From NCBI RefSeq assembly GCF_000002415.2, contig NC_009910.1, forward strand, positions 717,501 through 781,500: DNA of 64,000 nt. Direction: 5' to 3'. The stretch is from Plasmodium vivax (Eukaryota > Apicomplexa > Aconoidasida > Haemosporida > Plasmodiidae). This document shows positions 48,551 to 58,739 of this stretch, piece after piece. Numbering within the stretch: position 1 is the first letter of the stretch; every line of letters starts with the position of its first letter. The position numbers and the translations under genes are program-made. The notes below the pieces were generated by a model that saw nothing but the letters and a program-made list of their open reading frames with translations, searched no databases and was not told the DNA's origin.

Positions 48551-49114
48551 TTAATTCGTCTGGACTGTGTATTTTTTTTTTATATCAAGCTTCGGCATTT
48601 CGAAGAGCCTTTCCCTTTCTGCGCTTTTCAGAGTATACTTCATTTTGTCGTCATGGAGAGGGGCATTCTTCACTTCCCCGGGTTTGTTCGCAGATTCGTC
48701 ATGCGGGAAGCGTGCGCTGTTGCGTGGTAAGCCACCTGCATATGTTAAGCCGTTTTCATATGTTAAGCCATCCTCATATGCTAAGTCATCCTCATGTGCT
48801 AAGTCATTCTCATATGCCAAGCCATCCTCATATGGCGCGGCTTCCCCAATCGTTCGGCCACCTTCATAAACGTATCCCTGCAATTCTGTCGCTTCCACGG
48901 TTATCACAGGGTTCACCGCTTCTTCATTTTCGCCATTTGGAAGTGCCCCTTCACTGGGACCCCTTTCACTCCGCTTAGAATTCACGATTTCCATCGTCTT
49001 GTCCCTGAAGCAAAAGGGGTCTTTTAAGAAGTTAATGCTGACCCCGTTCGCCTGCACGTTGTACCCGACGTTAATTTCAGGGATGAATGGGCCGCTGAAC
49101 AGGACAGTTCGCAT
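48551..49114 (-). CDS. Small acidic protein with short tandem repeats, unknown function
   Basis: A single-exon frame of 187 residues starting MRTVLFSGPFIPEINVGYNV and ending ...KKYTVQTN. I do not recognise it. The first 50 residues look like an ordered domain (ANGVSINFLKDPFCFRD); residues about 95-135 form a degenerate six-residue repeat of the type YEDGLA/YENDLA/HEDDLA. The C terminus is basic-acidic mixed (LKSAERERLFEMPKLDIKKK). The ATG at 49114 is the only start before repetitive GGC/AAC-rich sequence upstream that has no ATG in frame. Two further facts support a gene: composition typical of coding sequence here and a natural 3' spacer. There is no signal peptide or membrane segment. Confidence 0.6.
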   Translation of the reverse strand: MRTVLFSGPFIPEINVGYNVQANGVSINFLKDPFCFRDKTMEIVNSKRSERGPSEGALPNGENEEAVNPVITVEATELQGYVYEGGRTIGEAAPYEDGLAYENDLAHEDDLAYEDGLTYENGLTYAGGLPRNSARFPHDESANKPGEVKNAPLHDDKMKYTLKSAERERLFEMPKLDIKKKYTVQTN

Positions 49115-51552
49115 GGTGGAAGCGAATTGGAGAGAAAAAATGGGGGAAGCAAACGGGGGAGGCAAACGGGGGAGGCAAACGGGAGGGGCCAACTGGGAGA
49201 GACAATATCATGCTTCCACCAGAAGAACACCCCTTCGACGCGGCGCAGTTGTGTTGAGCCTTAAATGTACGTGCACACTTTAAAGACTAAAAAGGGTATT
49301 TATTCAAAATGGTCGTCTTTCCGTAGGGCTACGTGGTTGGATTCCCCTCCATGAAATGAGTATAAATATGTCTTACGTTAAAAGGGGTCCCTTTTTCGTA
49401 CTTGGTGAGAGAGTGAAAAAAGGAAAATGTTTAAAGAAGCTTTTTAATCGTTAAAAACAGTTTTGTTATGACGTTAAAAAGGGGAACTCGTTTGCGAGCA
49501 GAGCAATTATGCATAGAACGTGAATTTTTTTTTTTTTTTAGCCTAAATCTTAAATAAAAAAAGTAAACAGCTAAAGTGTATGCTTTTATATGTATGCACA
49601 CAGGTTGGTGGCCTTTTTTGAAAATAGCTAGATTTTTTTTTTTTTTTTTTTTACGGTCAGGTAACAATTTTGTTATTTTCTCCTGAACAGCCAACATTTT
49701 AGCTACTCCTTCGCGATGGAAAAATAGCTTAATCCTTTTCATTCACACATTTTATGCAAATTGGATGGTGGCTAACCATTATTACGTCTTAATGTTTGCT
49801 ACGCGATGCGGTCAAACTTTAGCTCCTTCGAACTGTCCGTTTTTTGCTCTCTGCGCTGTTTGGGCGCGTTCATAATGTCTACAAAGTTTGACGTGGTTTT
49901 TTCCAAGTTAGGGGCAGCAATTTAACGCTTGCCACTGTCCTTTTGCTTTTTCTCGTGCTTTTTATTTATTTTGTGAAACATAGTTAAGGTTTAATTCTAA
50001 GGGGGGTTGCACAAATTGGTCGAATGGTTAGATGGCCGGATGATCGGATGACCAAATGGAACGTGGGTCTCCCCTTGACATTGCTATTTGGAAGAAAAAA
50101 AGTATTAACACGGCTTGTCAAATGTGAGAGAAAAAAAAAAAATTGCATCGGGCTAGCTAAAAAGAGCTGCTTTTCCGCTTGACCAAAATATTTGCTCGAA
50201 ATTGTTAAATTGACCCACTCTTGGGAAAAGGAGCACCTTCATATGTACACATCGTAGCGCTCATTTTAGCGAACTTTTCCACGAACGGAAAAGAGGAAAT
50301 TAGCTAAACTGCTGCTGCACAACATTGTATAAGCGAAAAAAGGGGAAGAGGAGGAAACATTTTCAAAAGAACATGGTGACGCATGTTAAAAAGCAGCAAA
50401 TTGCGTGTACTTTGCGAGCATTTCCCAGTCGAAAGGTGAAGGGAAAAAGGTGTGAACGATGTTGCTATGCCACGTACAGGTATATATGTATATATATATG
50501 AACATGTACCACGCGTGCGCTGCGCCAAAATTGCTTGTTTCCAGTTGAGAGCATAAGAGTGTGCAAATGGTCCGCGCGCGCCCTCCCCACCAGCGCAAAA
50601 TTAGGTTATTTTGCGAAACTTAATTTGCTGAGTGGCACACCTGTGTACTTTGAAAAAGAGTACACTGGGCACATTCATGCTAAGCAAGTGGCATCCCACC
50701 CGCGCGAAAAAGTGTTTTCGCAGTTGTTCCCCCACAACCGCGGGGACAACTGTGGGGACAACTGCGGGGACAACTGCGGGAACGGTTGCGGGAATTTTTG
50801 TAGGAAAAGTTGAAAAAAATTGAAAACAACTGCTGAAAAATTGCCGAAAAAATGAGGAAAAACTTCCGAAAAACTGCTGAAAAACTGCCGAAGAACTGCG
50901 CAAGAGTTGCACGACAATGGCAGAAAATTTTGCGAAAGGAAAAAGGCTGAAGCACAGAAAGTGTTAGGAGTGTGCAAAGTTGGCCACTGTGTTAATGGTT
51001 CAAAAATAAATTTACAAAACAGGCACCCCTCGAGCGGGCATCGTTCGTCAAGTTTGCCTAATTATACATAATTTTACGTAATTTTACCTAATTTTACTTA
51101 ATTTTACTTAATATAATATGGGGACTTTGGAAAGCACAAAAATAAGAAAAAAAAAATAGTTGCTGTTACACGAAGGGACGTTGTTTAAACATCTACAGTG
51201 AACGTTGCCAAACCGCAAAAAAAAAAAAAAAAAAAAAAAAACGAAAAAAATTGTTACGTATATATGTACGCACTGACAGTTGACGCATATACTGTTCTTA
51301 TGTTCACCCCTAAAGAATGAATTTACTCATAAAATTATAATTAAATGTGATATAAATTTTTTAATTCGAGTTTTTTTCGTTTAATTGAATTTATTACCCA
51401 AGGGGACATAGATACTTCCCACACACACACCCAATAAAAGGAAAAAAAAAAAAAAAAAAAACACACCCATTGACAGGTAGCAGCAGCACACGTGATTATG
51501 TTTTAGGTTTAATTAAAACATTAATTTGCCTTTTAACACCCCCAAAGAAATT
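49115..51552. other. Divergent intergenic region upstream of ARO
   Basis: About 2.4 kb between head-to-head genes. It contains poly-T (49527-49540, 49630-49652), a ggggacaactgc 12-base repeat (50743-50792), a gaaaaactgccgaa-type degenerate array (50810-50930), short taattttac units (51060-51115) and A runs (51219-51241, 51439-51460). ARO is a late-schizont gene in P. falciparum, so stage-specific promoter elements are expected here, but I cannot identify a motif with confidence. Confidence 0.5.
50743..50792. repeat. 12-bp repeat, about four units
   Basis: The unit ggggacaactgc is repeated and then decays into cgggaacggttg-type copies. Confidence 0.75.
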
Positions 51553-54283
51553 ATGGGAAATCAATGCTGTGCAGGAAGAGATGTAAGGAAAATAGAAATA
51601 AAACTGCTATTCAAATTGTATGAAAGCGCTTCGAGCGGCTGCCCCCAAGTGTGTTGAGAGCGCGTTCACCAGGGGTGTACCCCCGAATGCGCAAGCGCAC
51701 ATGCGTGAGCACAAGTGCATATACGTGAGCATATACACCCATCTACATATTAACATATCCACACATCCACACACACGCGCTCGTTTCCCCACCCAAGCTG
51801 CTTTACAAAAATAAACTGCAAGAATTTGGAATAGAGGGGTCAAAGACAATAAGAAAATTATTATCCTTTACAAGTAAGCTCTTCCCTTTGAGCGTTGCTC
51901 ATCTGCAAGAATTGTTCTATTTGGGCTCCGTCACGTGGGAGTCCACTGTAGGCGTACGGTTTGGCCTTCTTTACGCATAATAAAAAAAAAGAAACGAAAA
52001 AGAAACGAAAAGAAACGAAAAAGAAACGAAAAAGAAACAAAAAGAAACAAAAAGAAACAAAAAGAAACAAAAAGAAACAAAAAGAAACAAAAAGAAACGA
52101 AAAGAAACGAAAAAGAAACGAAAAAGAAACAAAAAGAAACAAAAAGAAACAAAAAGAAACAAAAAGAAACAAAAAGAAACAAAACAACGTCGCTAATTTT
52201 TTAGGTAATGACATTCTACGGTTCGACAAGGCATATGACGAGAATGACGTGCAGGAGTTCGTGAATTTGTGTTCGTCCACGTGCGAGGTGAGGGCAATCC
52301 CAAAAGGGAAAGGGCAACTGTATGCATTTATTGCGCAATTTTGCGCGTTTACGTCCGCATATGAGAGCACATTTCTCCCCCACCCCCTCCCCTCCTGCAG
52401 ATTGAAAAGTTAGAGGATAGGATGCACCCCTGGGCGGCTGACCCCAAAACGATAGGCGCACTGTCCGCGACGCAGTTGGCCATATTGGCCAGTAAAGAGA
52501 GTACGCGAAATAAATGAGAAAAATACATTTACAAAGTGTCCCCTTTTTTTTCTACTTCCAAATGGATACATCATCTGTGTGCGCGTGTGGGTTGAGGAGT
52601 TTTAGCGGAGCACGCTTGGATGTCGTTACAGTAGGACTCATTCGAGACCCCTCGCATGATTGTCCCTCCTCCTCATCCGCTCACCCGCTCATCCGCTCAC
52701 CCGCTCATCCGCTCATCCGCTCATCTTCTCCTCTGCGCCGCTCCTCCCCAGATGAACCCCACTACAAAGACGCCATTCGTGAAGCCGACGGAATACCCGT
52801 TTTTATAAATCTGCTAAAATCTCACGTAATAACTTTTTAGGGGGCGAAAAAGCTGCGTCCTTTTAAGTACACAAAAGATACTGCTGGGGCGTTTTCCCTT
52901 CACTCTGCTGAGGCGTTTTCCTTTCACGCTGCTTCGCCTTCTTTGCAACACAGGAACTGGACAGAGTGCACGCGGCCGTCGTGGCGTTATCCTTTTTGTC
53001 CGTCGACAGTAAGAAGCCGGGAGAGGAAAAAAAAACAAAACATACATGCATACACGCAAAGTCCCATATACGAAGCGCAGCAGGGTCAATTCCCACGCCG
53101 ACGAACTCAGCACCCCCGTAGGCTCTCACTCTCCACATGCATCCTTCCTTCCCCCCTCCGCAGATGTGAAAAACTGCATTGCGATGTTTGAGAATGGCGC
53201 CCTGCCCTACCTGATCAGCGGGATGAAATCAAACATTGACGGCATGAAGGCGGCCTGCGCCCAGACGTGTAGAAACGTTTTCGTTCTGGGTGAGTGCAAC
53301 TGAGCACGTGGGGGCGTAGGCCTTTCCCCGGAGGGGCCACCTCCACCGCAGGGGAGTTGCCTCGGATGTGCTTCCCCGCACCGCAGTTCCACCACGTCGC
53401 TACTCCACTGCAAAGTCCTCCATTTGCTCCTCACTCCCCTTTTTGCAGACAAGAAGTACAAGAAGGAATTCTTAAAATTGGGGGGAATTACCCAGCTCGT
53501 GAATTTGCTCGAGATGTAATGACTGAGGGAAGCGAGGCGCAAAGTGATGCTTGCAGTTCGAATCAACACACGCCGCGTCTGCCCCGGCACCCGTGTGTTT
53601 GCCTACCCATATACTCATTCCTTTTTTTTCCCCTTTTCCCCGGCCCCGCGCAGGCCGCGCAAGTACGACGATAGCCAGCCGCTGTACACGCAGCTGGAGG
53701 CCATTTACCACTTGGAGGATTTCATACTGGTAGGCCGGGCGCCGCACACCCATACACATATGCACATACATGTATATACGTATATATATACTTTTGTTTC
53801 TCCGTTGTGATGGTTCCACGTAGAGGGGGCGCGGGAAGAGCACGCCAAAAAAAAAAAAAAAAAAGGCCCATGAAATGTGCCCAGATATACTCACTTGGGA
53901 AACGCAACGATTGCCTATCCTAATTTTTCCTCTTTTTCCTCTTTTCCTCATTTTCCTCTTTTTTTCACCCCGCGCGCCTGAGCAGAACGATGGAGACGAA
54001 GTGCCCGAGTTTTTGGAAGCCGTTAAAACCTCCAACGCGATTAAAAATTTGAAAAATCTGCAGCAGGTACGACGGCGGAGTCACTTCTTTTTTTGGCTCC
54101 CCCCCAGGGTGCACACAAATGTGTACATATGCAACTGCATAATGCTATGTGCATACCGCTCGCACACCACTCGCACACCACTCACACACCGTGTGTGTTT
54201 CCCCACCGCTTCCCCCCTCGCAGTGCCCCGAGCAGGACGTGGCTGAAGCCTCGAATGTTCTCCTACTGAGACTCACGGACTAA
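51553..54283 (+). CDS. ARO: Armadillo repeats-only protein ARO (rhoptry surface)
   Basis: Eleven exons join in frame to 275 residues: 51553-51582, 51798-51873, 52205-52287, 52401-52500, 52752-52825, 52954-53008, 53164-53289, 53449-53515, 53654-53729, 53986-54066 and 54224-54283. The first exon encodes MGNQCCAGRD, a dual acylation signal: G2 for myristate and C5/C6 for palmitate. The rest is a run of armadillo-type helical repeats (AIREADGIPVFINLLKSH, MFENGALPYLISGMKSNIDG, KEFLKLGGITQLVNLLEM). ARO coats the cytosolic face of rhoptries and is needed in Toxoplasma for rhoptry positioning and so for invasion; P. falciparum ARO shows the same acylated rhoptry location. All phases agree and the length matches my memory of PfARO. 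The least certain point is the exon 1/2 junction, chosen by the GTAAGG donor. Confidence 0.93.
51970..52184. repeat. (GAAACAAAAA/GAAACGAAAA)n array in ARO intron 2
   Basis: About twenty units of gaaacaaaaa or gaaacgaaaa, 10-11 bases each, fill the intron between ARO exons 2 and 3. Both strands are open over it only because of the repeat. Confidence 0.9.
52668..52733. repeat. Pyrimidine-rich repeat near the ARO exon 5 acceptor
   Basis: Units of ctcatccg and ctcacccg alternate just upstream of the acceptor of ARO exon 5, in effect forming its polypyrimidine tract. Confidence 0.75.
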
Positions 54284-54413
54284 GTTTCCCCCTTCACCTA
54301 ATTTTTTTTCACACACATGTGGAGGTGTGTACATTGTCATTTCATCTGTGCACGTCGCAAAAATGTGTGTGTATTATGTATGCACGTCCTTTCACCCCCC
54401 ACACTGCTACTAT

Positions 54414-54448
<35 letters not shown>

Positions 54449-55192
54449 TCATTTTTCTCGCATTTGTAAAAGAGTGATGCTTTCGTTAAGTGTTCACGTG
54501 TCTGAGAATTCGAAGAAGTTTTGCATCTGCTTCGTCTTCATCACAAAAAAAAAAAAAACTTTCTCACACGCGTGTGCAGGTGTGCATGTACAGAGGTGCA
54601 GCTACACTCGCCTAAGCGTATATAATTATATGTGCACGTATGCACGTATTAACGTATGAAGGTATGATCATATGAACGTGTGAAGGTATGCCCATACAAC
54701 GCTGTGTGCACGGCACCCCGCATGTCCCACTTCGACACGCCACGGAGAAGACGGGCACCTCGCATGTCCCACTTCTCACCTCTTGGCCCCTCTGCCCGCT
54801 GTGCCATTCCCTGTCATGCGTGCAGAAGGGGGAGTACAATCGGGTCTACACGAGTGTGTACGAGTGAGTACATACATATGCACATGTGGACGCGCACGGT
54901 CGCTCTGCGTGAGGAGGATTTGCCAACCGTAATCATTACGTAAGCACGGAAGTGTGGCACAGGGTCTTTGATTTTTTATGCTAACCGAACGGTCTGCGCG
55001 ATTCACTTCTTCCCTCTTGCAATTCGCTTGGCGAAGCTGAGGAGCCATTCTTAGCGTAGCGGTAGCCGTAGCTGTAACCCCTTGTTAACTCCTCTTAACC
55101 ACTCGTGGCGCCTCTCAACTGCAGGGGGGGAGGTCTGCCTCACCGCTCATCGTGCCGCTATCACGCCGCTCATCACCCCGCTACCGCGCCAC
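54284..55192. other. Convergent intergenic region (ARO / GET3)
   Basis: About 900 bases between two gene ends. It contains a T run (54417-54447), and short tgcacgtatga-type repeats (54630-54690). No gene seen; both 3' UTRs probably lie here. Confidence 0.55.
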
Positions 55193-56317
55193 TCAACGGT
55201 ATATGGGAATCTCCTTCGACTCCAAGAGCATTTCGGAAAAGTTGGAGATGTTCTGCAGTCCCCGAATTTCGCTCTTCAGCTGGGGCATGCAGACGATGTG
55301 AAAGTCGTTTCCGTAGAGATTTTTGATCTGGGTGAGGTACTTTGACTGCAGCTTCCTCCTCGATATGTACACATCTTCCAGTTCCTTGGTTTTCTGCACA
55401 AGGCTACTAAAGGATTCTTGAACCTGTTTGTCCTTAATCTGTTTCAGTAGACCTTCGCAATGGGCTACATCTACCGTCATGGAGTCTAGAGGAAACACGA
55501 CCTGATTCACCACTATGTTGTAGCAGGAGATATTCTTCTTCGTCAGCTCCTGTATTAGACGTTCCGTTTCATATACACTTAAGAACTCCGGGATGCAGAC
55601 ACATACAAAGGTGGTCTTTAAAGGATTTTGGAAATTTGATTGAATGCTAATTGACATGGCATTCAGGTGATTAATTTTTTCATAAATTCCTTCCAATTCC
55701 ATTTCATTATTTGTGAAACTTTTCAGCATATTTAAAGTCCCCTTCAGTTTTTCCCTCAAGTTGATTAGATAGCCTAATGCCTTCTTCAACAACTCTGGGA
55801 AGGCCAACAGTCGTAGGGTATGTCCCGTCGGGGCAGTGTCGAAGACAATAACTGAGTACTTCATATTCTTTATCGATTGCATTAACTCTGCAAAACATAA
55901 TGCTTCATCAATTCCGGGGAAGCTTTGCAGCAGCTCTGGAATGATATTATCAAAGAATTCTGTTTTGTTTAATTTGAATGCTGTGTTTTCTGAATAGGTG
56001 GTGTCTATTTCCATGCAGTATAAATTATCGAAGGAGTTAATGAGGGTTGGCTGATTGGTGAACTTTTGGTTGAAGGCGTCACTTGTGTTGTGTGCTGGGT
56101 CTGTGGAGAGGAGTAGGACGGACTCCCTTCTTTTGGCTAGCTGTACCGCTATGGAGCAGGACGTGGTGGTTTTTCCTACCCCTCCCTTGCCCCCCACGAA
56201 GATCCAGTTCAGGGTCTTGTTCTCCAGCAGCTTGCTCAGGTTCGTGTCGTACTCCTCCTCGTCGTACTCGTCGCTCTCCAGGGTTAGGGAGCACGACAGC
56301 GAGTCCGCGTCGCTCAT
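55193..56317 (-). CDS. GET3: ATPase GET3/ASNA1 (ArsA family), tail-anchored protein targeting
   Basis: A single-exon protein of 374 residues. GET3 is a cytosolic ATPase that carries tail-anchored proteins to the ER membrane. Motifs seen: the deviant P-loop GGKGGVGKTTTS (residues about 43-54), LSTDPAHNTSDAF (switch I), DTAPTGHTLRLLAFPELL (switch II), CIPEFLSVYETERLIQEL (A-loop region), VVNQVVFP and, at the end, FHIVCMPQLKSEIRGL. The usual CxxC motif that holds the zinc-bridged dimer follows VNQxxFP in most eukaryotic GET3; here that place has an insertion of about 30 residues with one Cys and no CxxC. The ATG at 56317 is used; the frame stays open upstream for about 70 codons through a repeat, but there is no earlier ATG. 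It corresponds to P. falciparum ASNA1, from memory. Confidence 0.93.
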   Translation of the reverse strand: MSDADSLSCSLTLESDEYDEEEYDTNLSKLLENKTLNWIFVGGKGGVGKTTTSCSIAVQLAKRRESVLLLSTDPAHNTSDAFNQKFTNQPTLINSFDNLYCMEIDTTYSENTAFKLNKTEFFDNIIPELLQSFPGIDEALCFAELMQSIKNMKYSVIVFDTAPTGHTLRLLAFPELLKKALGYLINLREKLKGTLNMLKSFTNNEMELEGIYEKINHLNAMSISIQSNFQNPLKTTFVCVCIPEFLSVYETERLIQELTKKNISCYNIVVNQVVFPLDSMTVDVAHCEGLLKQIKDKQVQESFSSLVQKTKELEDVYISRRKLQSKYLTQIKNLYGNDFHIVCMPQLKSEIRGLQNISNFSEMLLESKEIPIYR

Positions 56318-56327
56318 CGTGTTAGCG

Positions 56328-56463
56328 GTATTGGCGGCGTTGGCGGTGTTGTTAGCGGCGTTGGCGGTGTTGTTAGCGGCGTTAGCGGTATTCACAGCGG
56401 TATTCACAGCGGTATTCACAGCGGTATTCACAGCGGCATTCACAGCGGCATTCACAGCGGTAC
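56328..56463. repeat. 12-bp repeat just upstream of the GET3 start
   Basis: Units of the type gcggtattcaca and gcggcgttggcggtgttgtta are multiples of three bases and keep the GET3 frame open upstream of its ATG. On the minus strand they would read as Asn/Ala/Val/Thr repeats, but no ATG precedes them in frame. Confidence 0.8.
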
Positions 56464-57202
56464 TGCCCGTTCGCCGGAGGACTCTCTTCCGCGTTGGGCG
56501 GGGCGGTAAAAAAGGAAAATTCAAAAAATTCAAAATAATTCAAAAATAATTCAAAAATGACTCAAAAGTAACTCAAAAGTAACTCAAAAGTAACTCATAA
56601 ATGACTCACAGAGCACTCACAGAGAATTCACAAATAATTCAAAAAAAAAAACAAAATAAAGTAACGTAAAATAAAATTCACAAAACAAATGGAATGGGGA
56701 GGGGCGGACGGAAGGGCGCAGTCAACCAGTGTGCCGCTCCGTGCCGCTTCCCGTGGGCGGGTACCAAATTAGGCGCCTTGAATGGACATATGTTTGGCTT
56801 CACCCGTATATCCGCCGCGTTGGAAAGTCGCAATTGCGCTATTGAGTGTACGTCATTGCAGAGTATGCTCACGCTGGCGTCTCGTGTGACATCATCAGGG
56901 GGGCGCTTTTCACCTCCATCAGATTGGCATTCTTTAAAATTGTGAGAGGGGAGAACAAAAATGGCTATTGCGCGTGGCGCGCCCGAACACTGCATATCTG
57001 ATTTATACCACTGTGCGGAATTTTTTTTTGCTTTTCCTTCTGTGCGCGCAATGTAGCGGGTGAGCGGTGAAAATGGGCAAGGCGAGTCGCGCACTCGGCG
57101 CATAAAATGTCACGCAGCCCCTCCCCCCCCACGTTTGTGAATCGCTCCATCAACAGGTAGGCAGTGCGCCAGGTCGTTTAAGCGGTTACTTGGCTGCTGG
57201 CA
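56464..57202. other. Divergent promoter region (GET3 / DUF2431 gene)
   Basis: About 740 bases between the GET3 upstream repeat and the next plus-strand ATG. It contains short aactcaaaagt and ttcaaaaat repeats (56530-56645). No gene is supported. Confidence 0.5.
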
Positions 57203-58510
57203 ATGCCAATCACGATACCATTTGTAGTACACGGGGGAGGGGCAGTTCCCCGTAAAAATGGCGGCCAATCGCATCCGTTATGCTTAAAGTCCCCCCAATC
57301 ACTTCATTTTCGCATCTCTCCCCCCGCGGTCATGGGAGCGCCCAAAATGATGGGCCGCTTTCCCCCCACATGTGCCAGGGGGGGCAGGCGCAAAGTGCTC
57401 CTCCCCAAGGCAGGCAAATCCCACTTCAGCGGAGCGCCCCACAGAGTAAACAAACTACAACACCTGGAGAAGCAGCCGGGGATATTCGAAAAATTAATAC
57501 ACATCGGCAAGTACCACATAGGCAAGTACCACATCGGCAAGGAAACACTTCATGAGGGGGAGGAAAAAGACGCGTTGCGCACCAAACTGACGAACAAGCA
57601 AAGCGTAAACCACTACGCAGAGAGCATAAAGGCAGATTACAACAGATTAAAAAAGGAGTTGGCAAATGGAAAGGAAAAATACATCAAAGGGAGGTACCAG
57701 GAGTATCTGTTCGATTGCATACAGAATAATGACCACTCCAATTTAATTATAGCAGACGTCATTTACGAAAAAGAGAAAAAAATTTTATGTGTAGGTGAAG
57801 GCAACCTATCCTTTAGTACCCTACTGCAGAGGAAGTTGCGCCAAAGTCAAGTAGTGGCCACCTCCCAGGAGAGCCCAAATGTGTTGCTCAAAAGCTGTGG
57901 CGGCATCTTTTCGAAGAATTTAAAAATGTTAGAATCATGTGGAGGTATCTACGTTCCAGAAGTTCACGTGGAAAAAATTGGAGAGCATTTTCCCCACAAT
58001 ACATTTGACGTGATTATCTTTAACTTCCCATTTGTCCTTCCATCAGATGAATTCATACAGACCAAGTGGAACCTCCAAAGGGAAAAGCTCCATAGCGATA
58101 GGAATATCTTCCTAAAGTATTATAAAAAGGCCGAGTACTTTTTACTTAATAGGATTTTTTATTGGCTCTTTAAAAATGGCTCCTTTCTACTTAAGGAGAG
58201 TGGCTTCCTACACCTCCGCGTTAATGACAGGTACTTAACGTGCGACTTTGCCAATACGTTTTCTTTATCCCTCGTGGAGAAGGTCGATTTCTCTTCTTCC
58301 TATTTCGTTTATAAGTCACTGGGGTATGTCCCTAGCATGATGAATGCCTGCGGGAATTCCTCGAAGGGCCCCCCCGGCTGGACGAAGAACGTTATGTTCA
58401 CCCCCCGGGGGAAGGTCTTCAGGAGCTTCAAGATGGGCCACACCTCCACGTTGGTTTTTCAGAAGGGGGGGGGGGTGGAAGCGAAGGTAGCGGTGGATAG
58501 CGGTGGATAG
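57203..58510 (+). CDS. DUF2431/BMT5-like protein, putative 25S rRNA (uridine-N3)-methyltransferase
   Basis: A single-exon protein of up to 435 residues. From about residue 190 it matches the DUF2431 Rossmann-like methyltransferase domain: the AdoMet-binding start KILCVGEGNLSFSTLLQRKL, VIIFNFPFVLPSD (the family's DxxxFNFP motif) and FLKESGFLHLRVNDRYL. In yeast this family (Bmt5) methylates uridine of the large rRNA; fungal and plant members share the VGEGxxSFS signature. The first 150 residues are not conserved-looking and hold an HIGKY repeat of 15 bases (57507-57542). Start choice is uncertain: ATGs at 57203 and 57332 are both possible, and the part before the second is proline/histidine-rich. 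The stop codon lies in the third unit of a 10-base repeat. It ends 229 bases from the convergent RFC1-like gene. Confidence 0.78.
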   Translation: MPITIPFVVHGGGAVPRKNGGQSHPLCLKSPQSLHFRISPPAVMGAPKMMGRFPPTCARGGRRKVLLPKAGKSHFSGAPHRVNKLQHLEKQPGIFEKLIHIGKYHIGKYHIGKETLHEGEEKDALRTKLTNKQSVNHYAESIKADYNRLKKELANGKEKYIKGRYQEYLFDCIQNNDHSNLIIADVIYEKEKKILCVGEGNLSFSTLLQRKLRQSQVVATSQESPNVLLKSCGGIFSKNLKMLESCGGIYVPEVHVEKIGEHFPHNTFDVIIFNFPFVLPSDEFIQTKWNLQREKLHSDRNIFLKYYKKAEYFLLNRIFYWLFKNGSFLLKESGFLHLRVNDRYLTCDFANTFSLSLVEKVDFSSSYFVYKSLGYVPSMMNACGNSSKGPPGWTKNVMFTPRGKVFRSFKMGHTSTLVFQKGGGVEAKVAVDSGG

Positions 58511-58629
58511 CGGTGGATAGCGGTGGATAGCGGTGGATAGCGGTGGATAGCGGTGGATAGCGGTGGATAGCGGTGGATAGCGGTGGATAGCGGTGGATAG
58601 CGGTGGATAGCGGTGGATAGCGGTGGATA
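58488..58629. repeat. 10-bp minisatellite (TAGCGGTGGA)n
   Basis: About fourteen almost perfect units of tagcggtgga. The DUF2431 gene enters the array and stops at a TAG within it, at 58508-58510. The rest is its 3' UTR and that of the facing gene. Confidence 0.92.
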
Positions 58630-58739
58630 TCGGTTTGCATAACAGATTGGCTTAACAACTTCACGTCTTACCTTCCTATTACCGCTTCTCTTCGCTCCGC
58701 CTCTCACCTTCCTACCACCGCTCCATCGCTTCGCCCCGC

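Noticed and set aside
51935..52204. Lys/Asn-rich and Phe/Val-rich frames over the ARO intron
   Set aside because: They come from the (GAAACAAAAA)n array; the region lies in an intron defined by in-phase flanking exons.
53545..53600. GTTCGAATC box resembling a tRNA B box
   Set aside because: I could not fold a cloverleaf around it, no A box stands at the right distance, and it lies inside an ARO intron.
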